In this document: piece after piece, positions 6,832 to 16,195 of the stretch
Layout: every line of letters begins with the position of its first letter
Numbering within the stretch: position 1 is the stretch's first letter
Origin: Segatella copri DSM 18205
GTDB taxonomy: Bacteria; Bacteroidota; Bacteroidia; Bacteroidales; Bacteroidaceae
NCBI RefSeq assembly: GCF_025151535.1
Contig: NZ_CP102288.1
Location: forward strand, 2,179,501-2,243,500
Length of the DNA stretch: 64,000 nt
Direction: 5' to 3'
The notes under the pieces: model-generated
What the model was told of the DNA's origin: nothing
The model's input: only the letters and a program-made list of their open reading frames with translations
Databases searched by the model: none
Translations under genes and position numbers: made by a program

Positions 6832-8836
6832 TGCAGTCACCCGTCATGTAACTCCCTGATTTCCAATATCCAGATTTTTTGAGGTATGATTTGGGTGTAG
6901 CATGGATTTTCTTTTCCCGAGCGGTTTGGGGTTAATGTAGAGCAAATCATAGATGGCGGAGAGTTTACTCTCTGCCTCTGTGCTCTGTCTTATACTAATG
7001 ACCTGCCCATCTACGGTTTCAACTTTTGCAGTAACCACAACCTGTGTGCTGGCAATGCGCATGATTTCATCCCATCTCACATTCTCATGCTTCTTCAATT
7101 TCAGGCGATACTTGGTGACGCTGACCACCCAATATGCCAGTATGGCAAGGTTGAGATGAGCCTTGATTCCATTGTCGCTCTTATGATAGACAGGACGGAT
7201 ATCCAAGTCTGTCTTCAACACATGGAAAGTCTCCTCTACGGTTCTGATTACATTATAAAATTTCCAGATGTTCAATTCCTGGCTTTCATCAAGGCTCGTC
7301 AGCAAGACATATTTTCCATGGAACTTTCTTCTCTGAGCAGCCTTGTCCTCTCTGCATTCCCAGGTCATGGAAGTAGCAACCTCGTTCTTTCCTGTACCCT
7401 CATAGGTAAAGGTAACGTTGTATGACAGGCGAATGGCTCCATATTGCTTGTCCAATTTGCCCAATCGCTTGTTCACGGCGTCACGTTTCTTGGTTCCGCC
7501 CTTGGTAAGAATACCCTTTTTGATTGCTTCCAATCCCTCCTCATAGCGTTTGCATGCCTGCTCATACATGGAGCGTTCCTTGGCCCCCTTTGCGTCACTA
7601 TCCACCATGAGAGCCTTGACGGATTCTCCATCCATGTCAACCTTACCCATCTGCAAGCGTATCTGCTGTCCCTTTTTGTCGGTATGATTGATGATTTCTG
7701 AACTTGTAGACTCGAACTTGCTATCGCCGGAAGGGAGTACGGTAATGTAGTCGAATCCATTGGCTTTTAACCAATTGACATTCGGCTTGGAGTAGAAGCC
7801 TGCATCCATCACTACGACACGTTTGGCTTCCTGAGTGGTGGTCTTGGCCAAAGTGCCAACGACTTCCTCAACGGTAGTAGAATCATGACGGTTTCCCTCG
7901 TATATCATTGTGCGGACGAGTAATCCCTCTGTGTTTACTACAGCAGCAAGGACAACAATCCTGCAGTCGTCCCTTTTCTCTTTGGAACGACCATACTGAC
8001 AGAGTTCACTGTTCTCCATTTTCCCCTCAAAGTAGGAGTTTGTGATGTCAAACAGAAGGATTTTCTCCTCGATGCCGAACATGCTGCATACCCTGTCATG
8101 GAGCCAGTCCTCAAGACCATGGTGCTCGTCCCACAGACGCTTGGCACTTTCGTACAAGGCATCTTTGGTTATTTTCTCCTTAGGAATGCCGAACATCTCT
8201 GCAAGTGCAGTGTTCTCACGAAGATAGCGGACGGTCTTCAATTCTGAATATGGATAGATGGCACGTGCGATAATCTGCATGAGGGCAAAGTTTATATGGT
8301 CACGCTTCCATCCCCTGGAGGTCAGATATTTACGAATATCAAGCATACGCATGGTAGAGTTGCAGAGGTTCTCGCAACCGATGATGCGAGCTTCATGCTG
8401 GGTGAGCGTTTCAAGCTTAACGGCAACTGCTTTCTTGCGCTCCTCTTCTTCGCGAACCTTGCGCTCGGCGATGAGACGGGGATCGTTTTCCTGGGCATAC
8501 TTGCTGCTGCGGTACTTCACGTATTGAGACATGGCTTCCTCGTAGAGCTTTTTGTTATCACACATCACGCTTTGTCCATCCTCAATCATAGTGGTAAGCA
8601 TGGCTGCCAGTCGGTTACGTTCATCCTTGTCAAAGCCGGGAAGTTCTCCAAGGCAAAGAACACTACGATGCTTAGTCTTGCCATCTTTGTCGATGTAAGA
8701 CTTCGTGAGACGATAGTAATCATATGCGATTGCTGTACCATCTCCCTGATCGCGATATTTCTTTGCCTTGGATATATACATTTCGGGGGCAAAGGTACAC
8801 ACAATTTTTTAACTGGCAAAACGGGCGGGTGTAGCA
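6832..8836 (-). mobile_element. IS1634-family insertion sequence (ends approximate)
   Basis: The transposase gene is flanked by weakly matching inverted ends: TGCAGTCACCCGTC at 6832 and, read inward from 8836, TGCTACACCCGCCC. I see no target duplication, so the limits are tentative. The element lies between wecG-like and hddC-like genes. Confidence 0.55.
6844..8802 (-). CDS. IS1634-family transposase
   Basis: 652 residues; a later ATG (MYISKAKKYR) seven codons in is the more likely start. The catalytic DDE layout is visible: LLFDITNSYFEG near residue 250, VVVMDAGFYSKPNVNWLK near 325 and VEETFHVLKTDLDIRPVYH near 530, the YREK-like region of IS4-related transposases. The ORF is intact, so the element may be active. 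It interrupts the spacing between two polysaccharide genes, not a coding sequence that I can identify, and may block read-through transcription to the last two genes of the locus. Confidence 0.9.
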   Translation of the reverse strand: MCTFAPEMYISKAKKYRDQGDGTAIAYDYYRLTKSYIDKDGKTKHRSVLCLGELPGFDKDERNRLAAMLTTMIEDGQSVMCDNKKLYEEAMSQYVKYRSSKYAQENDPRLIAERKVREEEERKKAVAVKLETLTQHEARIIGCENLCNSTMRMLDIRKYLTSRGWKRDHINFALMQIIARAIYPYSELKTVRYLRENTALAEMFGIPKEKITKDALYESAKRLWDEHHGLEDWLHDRVCSMFGIEEKILLFDITNSYFEGKMENSELCQYGRSKEKRDDCRIVVLAAVVNTEGLLVRTMIYEGNRHDSTTVEEVVGTLAKTTTQEAKRVVVMDAGFYSKPNVNWLKANGFDYITVLPSGDSKFESTSSEIINHTDKKGQQIRLQMGKVDMDGESVKALMVDSDAKGAKERSMYEQACKRYEEGLEAIKKGILTKGGTKKRDAVNKRLGKLDKQYGAIRLSYNVTFTYEGTGKNEVATSMTWECREDKAAQRRKFHGKYVLLTSLDESQELNIWKFYNVIRTVEETFHVLKTDLDIRPVYHKSDNGIKAHLNLAILAYWVVSVTKYRLKLKKHENVRWDEIMRIASTQVVVTAKVETVDGQVISIRQSTEAESKLSAIYDLLYINPKPLGKRKSMLHPNHTSKNLDIGNQGVT

Positions 8837-8932
8837 TTTTGGGGATTTTCCCGAACATTCGCCGCAAATTAGGATTCTTTATGCAAAATCAGCTAGGTAA
8901 TTGGCTGAAAACTGCCAAAATCTAGGATTTCG

Positions 8933-10234
8933 TTAGGAATCTTTAAGTTTTTCATCAAAGACTGCTGCAATGTGGGTTAAAGTACCAGCTTTATTCTCTT
9001 CCACCTTAATGCTCTTCTTTACCCCAGCATTCTCGCCAGCTTCAACATCACGATGGCTATCACCAATCATATATGATTCTGCCAAATCTATATTAAAGTC
9101 TCTGGCTGCCTGTAACAACAACCCAGGCTTTGGTTTGCGACAATCGCAATCTATCTTGTATTCAGGGCGTTCTCCTTCGAATCCCTTGTCAGGATGATGA
9201 GGACAGATATAAATACCATCAACATAAGCACCTTCTTTACCCAAGAGGGTTGCCATCTTCTTGTGTATCTCGTTGAGTTCTTCCCATGTGACCTCTCCTC
9301 TTGCTATCACAGGCTGGTTTGTGACAACAATTGCCAAGTATCCACTTTGGTTAATCAGCTTAATTGCCTCTGCTACTCCTTCAATCAGTTCAAAGTCATC
9401 TATATTGCGAAGGAATCCCACATATTTATTGATGGTTCCATCACGATCAAGGAATATGGCTTTCTGCTTGTTGGTAAGATTCTTTGCCTGAACAACACCA
9501 TTTTTATAATCAGCCTCCACTTGATGAAAACGTTCTGGAGTACCCATGTCCTTTACATATTCAGGACTGTCATAACAGAACATCATGTTTGATCCACACA
9601 AAGGTTTTAGTATCTGTCGATCCAAGTCAACCTTTCCTTGTGGAAATCCAGACTCTTTGTTGATTTCAAGAGATTTCAAACCAATATCCAAAGCCTTGGG
9701 ATCTATCACATGAAGACCAGCATTCACACGATTGTCATACCACTGTGGACGTTCATCTTCCTTGGCAAGCCATTTCTCTACATGACCGTTTTCATCAGCA
9801 ATGATCAATCCACTATCGTATGGATGCGAATTAGGGTGAGTAAACAGAGTAACAAGACCTCCATGATTCTTATGGAATGCAACCATACGATTGAAATCAA
9901 CATCGAATGCAGCATCCGCATTCAAGAGAAGGAAAGGCTCATCACCTAACTTTTCTCTCAGTCTAAACAAAGCACCAGCATTGCCAAGAGGAGACTCTTC
10001 TACAAAATAATCTATCTTTGCCCCAAATTGACTGCCATCTCCAAAATAGGCAATAATCTTGTCTGCTAGATAACCTACGGTCAAAATGATGTCTTTAAAA
10101 CCTTGCGCACAGAGAGATTTTATTTCTCTTTCAAGAATAGGCATACCAGCCACTGGTATCAGTGGCTTTGGTATATTAGGAAAAAGTTCAGCGATACGGG
10201 TTCCTCTACCGCCCGCCATAAGTATTGTCTTCAT
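8933..10234 (-). CDS. fused heptose-1-phosphate guanylyltransferase and heptose-bisphosphate phosphatase (HddC-GmhB)
   Basis: 433 residues in two domains. Residues 1-245 are a sugar nucleotidyltransferase with GGRGTR at 8-13, KPLIPVAG at 23-30 and NADAAF at 105-110. Residues 255-433 are a HAD phosphatase with the nucleophile motif DRDGT (D263, D265), VVTNQP near 304, GDSHRDVEAG near 391 and a GmhB-type zinc loop with C344, H346, C363 and C365. In the GDP-heptose pathway GmhB removes the C7 phosphate from heptose 1,7-bisphosphate and HddC transfers GMP to the resulting heptose 1-phosphate, so the fusion joins consecutive steps. It follows gmhA-like and hddA-like genes on the same strand. GDP as the nucleotide is inferred from the neighbours. 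Confidence 0.88.
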   Translation of the reverse strand: MKTILMAGGRGTRIAELFPNIPKPLIPVAGMPILEREIKSLCAQGFKDIILTVGYLADKIIAYFGDGSQFGAKIDYFVEESPLGNAGALFRLREKLGDEPFLLLNADAAFDVDFNRMVAFHKNHGGLVTLFTHPNSHPYDSGLIIADENGHVEKWLAKEDERPQWYDNRVNAGLHVIDPKALDIGLKSLEINKESGFPQGKVDLDRQILKPLCGSNMMFCYDSPEYVKDMGTPERFHQVEADYKNGVVQAKNLTNKQKAIFLDRDGTINKYVGFLRNIDDFELIEGVAEAIKLINQSGYLAIVVTNQPVIARGEVTWEELNEIHKKMATLLGKEGAYVDGIYICPHHPDKGFEGERPEYKIDCDCRKPKPGLLLQAARDFNIDLAESYMIGDSHRDVEAGENAGVKKSIKVEENKAGTLTHIAAVFDEKLKDS

Positions 10235-10239
10235 ACGAG

Positions 10240-10306
10240 TTTAGTTTTGAACACGAATCTCTCGAATAACACGAATAGATATTAATCCTTGCGATTCGTG
10301 TGAGTT
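10240..10306. repeat. CACGAAT inverted/direct repeat in operon gap
   Basis: The gap between the two heptose genes holds ACACGAATCTC, ACACGAATAG and, inverted, GATTCGTGTGAG. It resembles the short TCTGTG-type units elsewhere in the window. A role in mRNA processing is only a guess. Confidence 0.4.
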
Positions 10307-10308
10307 TA

Positions 10309-10944
10309 TCAATTTCCAAAGAATTTTTCTTCCAACATCAAGCACAAGCAATGATATACAGGAAGATGAAGTTCCTGAATCTTATATGTTTCAGTCTCTG
10401 GGACATGGATACAAACATCAGCAAATGTTTCCAATCTGTTTTCGTTCTGACCGGTCAGACCAATCACCTTCAAACCCTTAGATTTTGCAGCAACAGCTGC
10501 ATAAAGTATATTCTTACTATTACCTGAAGTCGAGATACCCAAGAAAACATCACCAGCTCTACCTAAGCCATTCACCTGCTGGGCGAAAATCAAAACTGGG
10601 ACGGCATCATTCATAAATGCGGTAGTTAATGAAGGTTCTCCCACCAAAGAGATGGCAGGAAGCGAACCTTGCAGATGATCAGCCAACACAGTACCCATTT
10701 CTGCATCTATCTGCATCAATCGGTCAATCTGAGCAGCATAAATTTTGCGTTTCAACTTAAACTCCTTCATCAACTCACCAACAATATGTTCTGAGTCTGA
10801 TGCAGAACCACCATTACCAGCAACAAGCAACTTGCGACCAGCCGAATAAGCTTCCTCCAGGATTTGATAAGCCTTCAAAATATCATCTTTACAACTCTCC
10901 AACTGTGGAAATCGTTGCACCAAAGTTTCAATATGATTGTTCAT
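10309..10944 (-). CDS. gmhA: sedoheptulose-7-phosphate isomerase (GmhA-like)
   Basis: 211 residues, slightly longer than the usual 190-200. It is a SIS-domain sugar isomerase with the phosphate-binding LLVAGNGGSASDSEHIVGEL near residues 39-58, the GISTSGNSKNI loop near 136 and IQELHLPVYHCLCLMLE near the C-terminus, which holds the catalytic region of GmhA. The enzyme converts sedoheptulose 7-phosphate to D-glycero-D-manno-heptose 7-phosphate in the cytoplasm. It sits between the hddA-like gene (24 bases upstream) and the fused hddC-gmhB gene, which fits one operon for a GDP-heptose. Confidence 0.9.
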   Translation of the reverse strand: MNNHIETLVQRFPQLESCKDDILKAYQILEEAYSAGRKLLVAGNGGSASDSEHIVGELMKEFKLKRKIYAAQIDRLMQIDAEMGTVLADHLQGSLPAISLVGEPSLTTAFMNDAVPVLIFAQQVNGLGRAGDVFLGISTSGNSKNILYAAVAAKSKGLKVIGLTGQNENRLETFADVCIHVPETETYKIQELHLPVYHCLCLMLEEKFFGN

Positions 10945-10967
10945 ATATGAATTCTTCTATTAAACAT

Positions 10968-12029
10968 TCAACATTTAACACTCAACATTCGAACATCGTC
11001 TGTTGGATAAATCTTCCATCCATGAGCACCACCATCAGAGAACTGGAATGGCATCACAAAACCTTTAAGTTTCTTCAAAGCCTCTTCCACTTCCTTCTTA
11101 CGGGTAGGTTCTACCACGAACATAATAAAACCACCACCACCAGCACCAGATACTTTGCCTGCCTTAGCACCAGCAGCCATAGCTACATCCATAGCCTCCT
11201 GAATCATAGGATTGGTGATGTTATTTGCCATCTTCTTCTTATTTTCCCATCCTTCACGAAGAATGTCAGCAAATCCATCAATATCACCCTTCAAGATCGC
11301 AAGTTTCATATCCTTGGCGCTCTGCTTAATCTTGTGCATAGCTTCAACAGCATCATTATCACCATGAGAAGTATTCTTCTTCTGTTCCTCAATGATAGCA
11401 GCACTACTACGGCTCTTACCTGTAAAGTAAAGAAGCATACTTGCCTCTAACTCATCGATAATCCATCGCTTAATCTTCAAAGGATTCACAATGACGATAT
11501 CGTTCTGCAAGAACTCCATATAATTGAAGCCACCGAAAGCAGCTGCATACTGATCCTGCTTACCACCAGAAAGTCCCAAGTCCTTGCGTTCAATCTCATA
11601 AGCAAGACGGGAAATCTCATAATCACCCAATGGTAATCCAAGCCACTCTACAAATGCTTTCAGGATACAAACCACCATGGTAGATGATGTTCCCAAACCT
11701 GACCCTGCAGGAGCATCATTGTAAGTAGTAATCTTGAAAGATTTAGCACCAACGCCAAAATCCTTTACCACTCGATTATATACACCCTTAATGAGACTCG
11801 CCTCACCATCAATCTCCAGACATTCAGTCATCGGATAACTCTTGTTACAATGCGCATCATACGCATTGATAGTTATCTGATTGTCATCAGTCTCTTCAAT
11901 TGTACAATATGCATACAAATTAATTGTTGCATTCAATATCAAACCTCCGTATATATCGCTATATGGCGATACATCGGAACCACCTCCAGCCAAGCCAAGG
12001 CGGAGGGGTGCTTTACTTCGAATAATCAT
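10968..12029 (-). CDS. hddA: D-glycero-D-manno-heptose 7-phosphate kinase (HddA-like GHMP kinase)
   Basis: 353 residues. GHMP kinase signatures are [20 protein letters not shown] at the N-terminus, the ATP loop [12 protein letters not shown] near residue 107 and [15 protein letters not shown] near 303. HddA phosphorylates heptose 7-phosphate at C1 in the GDP-heptose route, in contrast to the RfaE/HldE route to ADP-heptose. It is the first of three heptose genes. A different GHMP sugar kinase of the fucokinase type is possible from sequence alone; the gmhA and gmhB-hddC neighbours make HddA the better reading. The 203 bases upstream (12030-12232) show no clear feature. Confidence 0.88.
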   Translation of the reverse strand: MIIRSKAPLRLGLAGGGSDVSPYSDIYGGLILNATINLYAYCTIEETDDNQITINAYDAHCNKSYPMTECLEIDGEASLIKGVYNRVVKDFGVGAKSFKITTYNDAPAGSGLGTSSTMVVCILKAFVEWLGLPLGDYEISRLAYEIERKDLGLSGGKQDQYAAAFGGFNYMEFLQNDIVIVNPLKIKRWIIDELEASMLLYFTGKSRSSAAIIEEQKKNTSHGDNDAVEAMHKIKQSAKDMKLAILKGDIDGFADILREGWENKKKMANNITNPMIQEAMDVAMAAGAKAGKVSGAGGGGFIMFVVEPTRKKEVEEALKKLKGFVMPFQFSDGGAHGWKIYPTDDVRMLSVKC

Positions 12030-12783
12030 ATTTTAAACGTTTTTTATATTTCGTCCTGCATTGTACAAAATATACATTCTATTTCCAAACATCTCATTTC
12101 TCAGCTTCTCCGTTAATAATAAGACAAACTGTTATCCGTTCTTTCCTGTTACGAAATATCAATCACCCAAGATGTATCATATAGCTCTCATCAACTACAA
12201 GGACTAATGACGGATAATTATCTCTTTTCAAATCAAGTATTGAATAACTTCCCCATTACCCATCTTTCCAACGGATAAACAATATAACTTGCTATTGTAG
12301 ACATTACAAACATCAATATCACACAGATAATACCTTCCAGTACATGATTGCCAATTTTATTTATTATCGCAAGATAAATTCCAAACATACCAAAATATAC
12401 TATACTCTGATACAGATACAAAGTATAGCCCCGTTCATTCCATAATTTAATGAGTTTGAACTCAGGTATCTTCACTTTTGAGAAAAGCAAAGAGAAGAGG
12501 CATAGCACGATTAAATTATAAACCATAAATAAATAGTCTGGCGGAAACTTATGGTCTTGCATAGGTGTAAAAGTCATATCAGTACATGATAGAATAAGAG
12601 TCATTGTAGCAATGCAAATACTCAAAATCAGTAAAATCATTTTTTTGGAAATCTGCTTATAATAACAATACCCTATTACCATAAAAACATTGTAACAAAA
12701 TATATTCCTAAAAAGCATATTATCAGAAAGATACTGAATTACAAAAAATACTATAATACATGCTAAGCAATACCCCCCCCCTC

Positions 12784-14800
12784 AGACCGTCCGAAAACCT
12801 TGATTTTCTGCTGTTTATCACTGTTTTGAGGGCATATAAAGCCCTCTAAGCTAGTCTGGGGACCAGCTCTAAAATTTCGATTTCTAATAAAATTCATAAT
12901 TGATGTGCTCAAATCGAGCGAAAATAAGTGATAGGAGGTCTAAAAATTAAGTTGTGGGGACCTCCTTCTTCCCCTTATGCCATCTTTGCGATCAATTGTG
13001 GAACGCCAAGCATAGAGATGGCTCTACGCATGTTATAGGAGAGGCAGATGAGGGCCATTTCGGCCTCCACCTTAACCTTCGTTTTCAATAAAAAATAATA
13101 CGCCCCTAAGGTTCTCTTCATCGTTCCAAAAGGATGTTCTGAGAGACACATTCTTTGCGCCATCTTCTTCTTGTCTAAATGAAGTTTGTATGTCACAATC
13201 TTGTGTTCTTTAACTTCTCGTTTCATCTTAGTCTTAGGAGGTTATGGTCTTCCTGATGATTACTGGAGTCTACCTTGTAATTCTGAGCTTTCATCACGAG
13301 AGTATCCTTGTTGAAGTCTGCTTCTTTAAATGCTGCTTTAGTACACTTATGCGAGCATTTTTTGCAAGCCAACTTATTGCAATAACGGATACGGCCATCC
13401 TTCTTTAAGGACTTTTGACGTAATATAGAGCCCTGCGGACAATACACTAAATTCTTAGCAGCATCTCTGACAAAGTAGCCTTGCAGCGCAAGCTGTTTGA
13501 GTTCCTCATCAGACATTTCCTTTATATTACTTGATGCCGTACATTCGTAGGATTTACGAACACCAATTTGGGGAGAGTCAAGGATGCCTGCATAGGCAGT
13601 CGGTATTTTGCCAGCCTTAAGGCAAGTTTCGAGATTCTCGGGCTTTTTGCTGTTTAGCATATCATCTGTTACGGTAGCTTCTACATATTCAAACTCTACT
13701 TCAGCAACATCATCGCCATCTCGCTGTATTACATTAGGGATGATTCCGGCAGCCAAAGCGTTTGCCATGTCTTTTGGATCTTGATAACCCTTGTCGGCAA
13801 CAACTTCTACTATTTCATGTTCCAAATCATTCTTGGCCTCAGTCAGTGTTTCCGTAATTTCGCCATGATCAGTAGGATTGGTGGTAACATTGTAGGTGGC
13901 TATCAGATGACTGTCTGCCTCGACGGCTGTCTGTACATTATAGCCAACGTTAAAACCGTCATTGAACTTCATCAACTTAGAATCAGGATCTGTGAGTGAA
14001 AGTTGTTTCTCTCCACTTTCCTCCAGTTGATTACGATATTCTTTGTAATCCGCCTGACGCTTCTGAACCACCTCCAGATTAAGCTCGGTTTCATCCCTGC
14101 CAAGCTTACGTTCATCATCGAAGTCATTCTTTTCCAAATCCTCCAAGTACTGACGCTCATGCGCTTCAAGACGGGCAATACGATCATCAAGCTTATTGAG
14201 AGTAAAGTTGTTATCCTTAGAATTTACAGCCTTGAACTTACTACCATCAATAGATAAGTAAGAATGGCTGAAGAGTCCAAAGGAATCCAACTGCTTATTC
14301 AATGATTTAAAAACTTTCTTGATAGGCTTCAAATTATCCTTTCGGAAATCAGAAACTGTACGAAAGTCAGGGGTTACCTTGCTTAAAAGCCACATAACCT
14401 CGATATTGACAACGCACGCTTTGGCCAACTTTCGAGAAGAACGGATAGAATTGAAATAACCATAAATGAGTAGTTTCAATATGTCTGAAGGGGCATATGA
14501 AGGTCGTCCACCATTTCCAGGAGTCTCACGTTTAGTATGATTGAAGCCGAGTTCTTCTAAATCCTGGCTATCTACAAACGCATCAATGTAGCGAACGGGA
14601 TTATCCTGCTCGATGTACTCGTCCAGACAAGCCGGAAACAATACGTATTGTCTTCTATCTTCACCTTTAATGTACTTCATAAGCGATAAATGTTTGATAG
14701 CTACAAAGTTACGAAAATATTTCGAGAAAACCAAAGATAAAGTGTTAACAATAAGAAATATTAGGAGACATTTTGGCTGCTATGGGTTTTCAGACAATCT
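12784..14800 (-). mobile_element. IS1182-family insertion sequence
   Basis: The ends are near 12784 (AGACCGTCCGAAAACC) and 14800 (inverted AGATTGTCTGAAAACC), giving about 2.0 kb. The target was a G/C run, so the duplication cannot be measured exactly. The element cuts the acyltransferase-3 gene. Confidence 0.8.
12975..14680 (-). pseudogene. IS1182-family transposase with a frameshift near its C-terminus
   Basis: The main ORF runs from ATG 14680 to a stop at 13223 and the rest from 13226 to 12975 in the -1 frame; the two overlap as ATGA. Domains visible are the N-terminal YVLFPACLDEYIEQDNPVRYID region, RPSYAPSDILKLLIYGYFN, SIDGSKFKAVNSKDNNFT with a catalytic Asp, VEVVADKGYQ with the second Asp, and in the small ORF LSEHPFGTMKRTLGAYYF with the Glu region. 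Intact family members carry all of these in one chain. Neither a slippery run nor a conserved pause is obvious at the overlap, so mutation or a base-call error is more likely than recoding. Confidence 0.75.
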
Positions 14801-15316
14801 CCCCTATTCACTTTTGTCAATATTCTTTTCTGCATTTCAAAAGAACACGACAACACCAAATAAGGTAGAATAAACCATAGATGCCAAACACAAGGCGACT
14901 GTGGAATTCCAGAAAATGAAAGGATACTCCATATATCATTCCAAGAATATGTAGAAATGTTAAACATATACTTGGTTGCTACCTTTTCTCCAAACAGGCT
15001 TATGATATTAGGCAACCAGTAATGCCATACTATTGATAAAACTGCAACTATTGCAACCATTACAACTGCATAAATATAGTACGGCAAAACAACACGCTTT
15101 ATGCGACTCCATATTGTTTTCTTCAAACTACGATGCCCCTTATTAAAGGACAATGATGCACCTGATATAAAGAAAATTAGAGGCATTTCAAAGAGCATTA
15201 ATGACAGAATAGGTTCCGATCCTATTTTTAGCCAATAGATTACATGAATGAAACACACCACGTATATCATTGATAATCCCCTATACAAGTCTAATTGCTT
15301 ATCTCTTTCCATAGCT

Positions 15317-16195
15317 TTACAGATATATTAGTATCAAAAAAGAAATAACCCAACCAACAATACACAACTGAACAAATCTATCTTTCATCAATACCTTGGT
15401 CGGACTTCCACTTTTAACATCTACGATTGTAATCTGCAAGTATCTCAATATACCAGCCAAGACAAACACTGTAGTAAGGTAAATATAATGAGAATTAAAC
15501 TGCTTCATAACATCATCAGAAACAGTATACATTACATAAGCAACCAAAGTAACTGCCGAAACAATGGTCAAAGCCTGATTCATAAAGTCCAAGTTATAGC
15601 GGTTGACATTTTTTCTTGGCAACACTCCCGTTTCTTGATACAATACAACATCATCTCTTCTCTTAGCGAAAGCAAGGAACAATGCTAACAAGAAAGTCAT
15701 TAGAACTATCCAATGAGAGAGAATGATATCATTGACAACACCACCTAAAATAACACGAAGGACAAAACCAATTGCTATGATGAAAACATCTACTAAGGCT
15801 ATTTGCTTAAGCTTTACACAATAGGCTATATTCATCAGATAATAGAAGCAAATAACACCAATCACCTGCATACTGGAATTTCCAAGAGTCCAAAACGCAA
15901 GATTTAAAGAAAGAAATAGCATCAACGCCATTAATCCATAAGCTTGAGGAATACTAATAGCACCAGATGCAATAGGACGTTTACATTTCTCAGGATGCTT
16001 TCTATCAGCGGCTACATCATATATATCATTAAAACAATATATGCTACTAGCCGCAAAGCTATAACAGAAGAATGCTATTACCGCATTTAGCAACATCTGG
16101 ACATTTGCTAAATCCCCATGAAAGAACAAAGGCAAGAAGATAAATGTATTCTTTACCCATTGTTGAGGGCGAAGAAGCAAGATTAAGTTTTTCAT
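15317..16195 (-). CDS. UbiA-family prenyltransferase, DPPR-synthase-like
   Basis: 292 residues with about eight hydrophobic helices. The start (LLRPQQWVKNTFIFLPLFF) and the first aspartate-rich motif NDIYDVAADRKHPEKCKRPI near residues 58-76 match the decaprenyl-phosphate phosphoribosyltransferase branch of UbiA. The second motif region (FAKRRDDVV) follows near residue 177. The known branch moves phosphoribose from PRPP to a polyprenyl phosphate, making a lipid-linked pentose donor for surface polymers. The start overlaps the stop of the upstream GT-C-like gene by four bases, so the two are probably made together. Whether the product is arabinose- or ribose-based is not known. Confidence 0.8.
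   Translation of the reverse strand: MKNLILLLRPQQWVKNTFIFLPLFFHGDLANVQMLLNAVIAFFCYSFAASSIYCFNDIYDVAADRKHPEKCKRPIASGAISIPQAYGLMALMLFLSLNLAFWTLGNSSMQVIGVICFYYLMNIAYCVKLKQIALVDVFIIAIGFVLRVILGGVVNDIILSHWIVLMTFLLALFLAFAKRRDDVVLYQETGVLPRKNVNRYNLDFMNQALTIVSAVTLVAYVMYTVSDDVMKQFNSHYIYLTTVFVLAGILRYLQITIVDVKSGSPTKVLMKDRFVQLCIVGWVISFLILIYL

Larger units (their letters stand above)
12233..15312 (-). pseudogene. acyltransferase-3 family membrane protein, split by IS1182 element
   Basis: The N-terminal part (15312 to about 14801) starts MERDKQLDLYRGLSMIYVVCFIHVIYW and has several membrane helices, as in acyltransferase-3 proteins that add acetyl or other acyl groups to surface sugars. The C-terminal part (about 12776 to 12233) keeps further helices and ends YPLERWVMGKLFNT. 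Removing the insertion joins KVNRG to YCLACIIVFF in a plausible frame through a G-rich target. The intact protein would be about 350 residues. A run of eight to nine C at 12773-12781 marks the junction. The gene should be non-functional as found. Confidence 0.85.

Noticed and set aside
12771..12782. C8-9 run as a phase-variable tract
   Set aside because: It marks the end of the IS1182 insertion at a G/C-rich target. The gene is already broken by the element, so tract length has no visible effect here.
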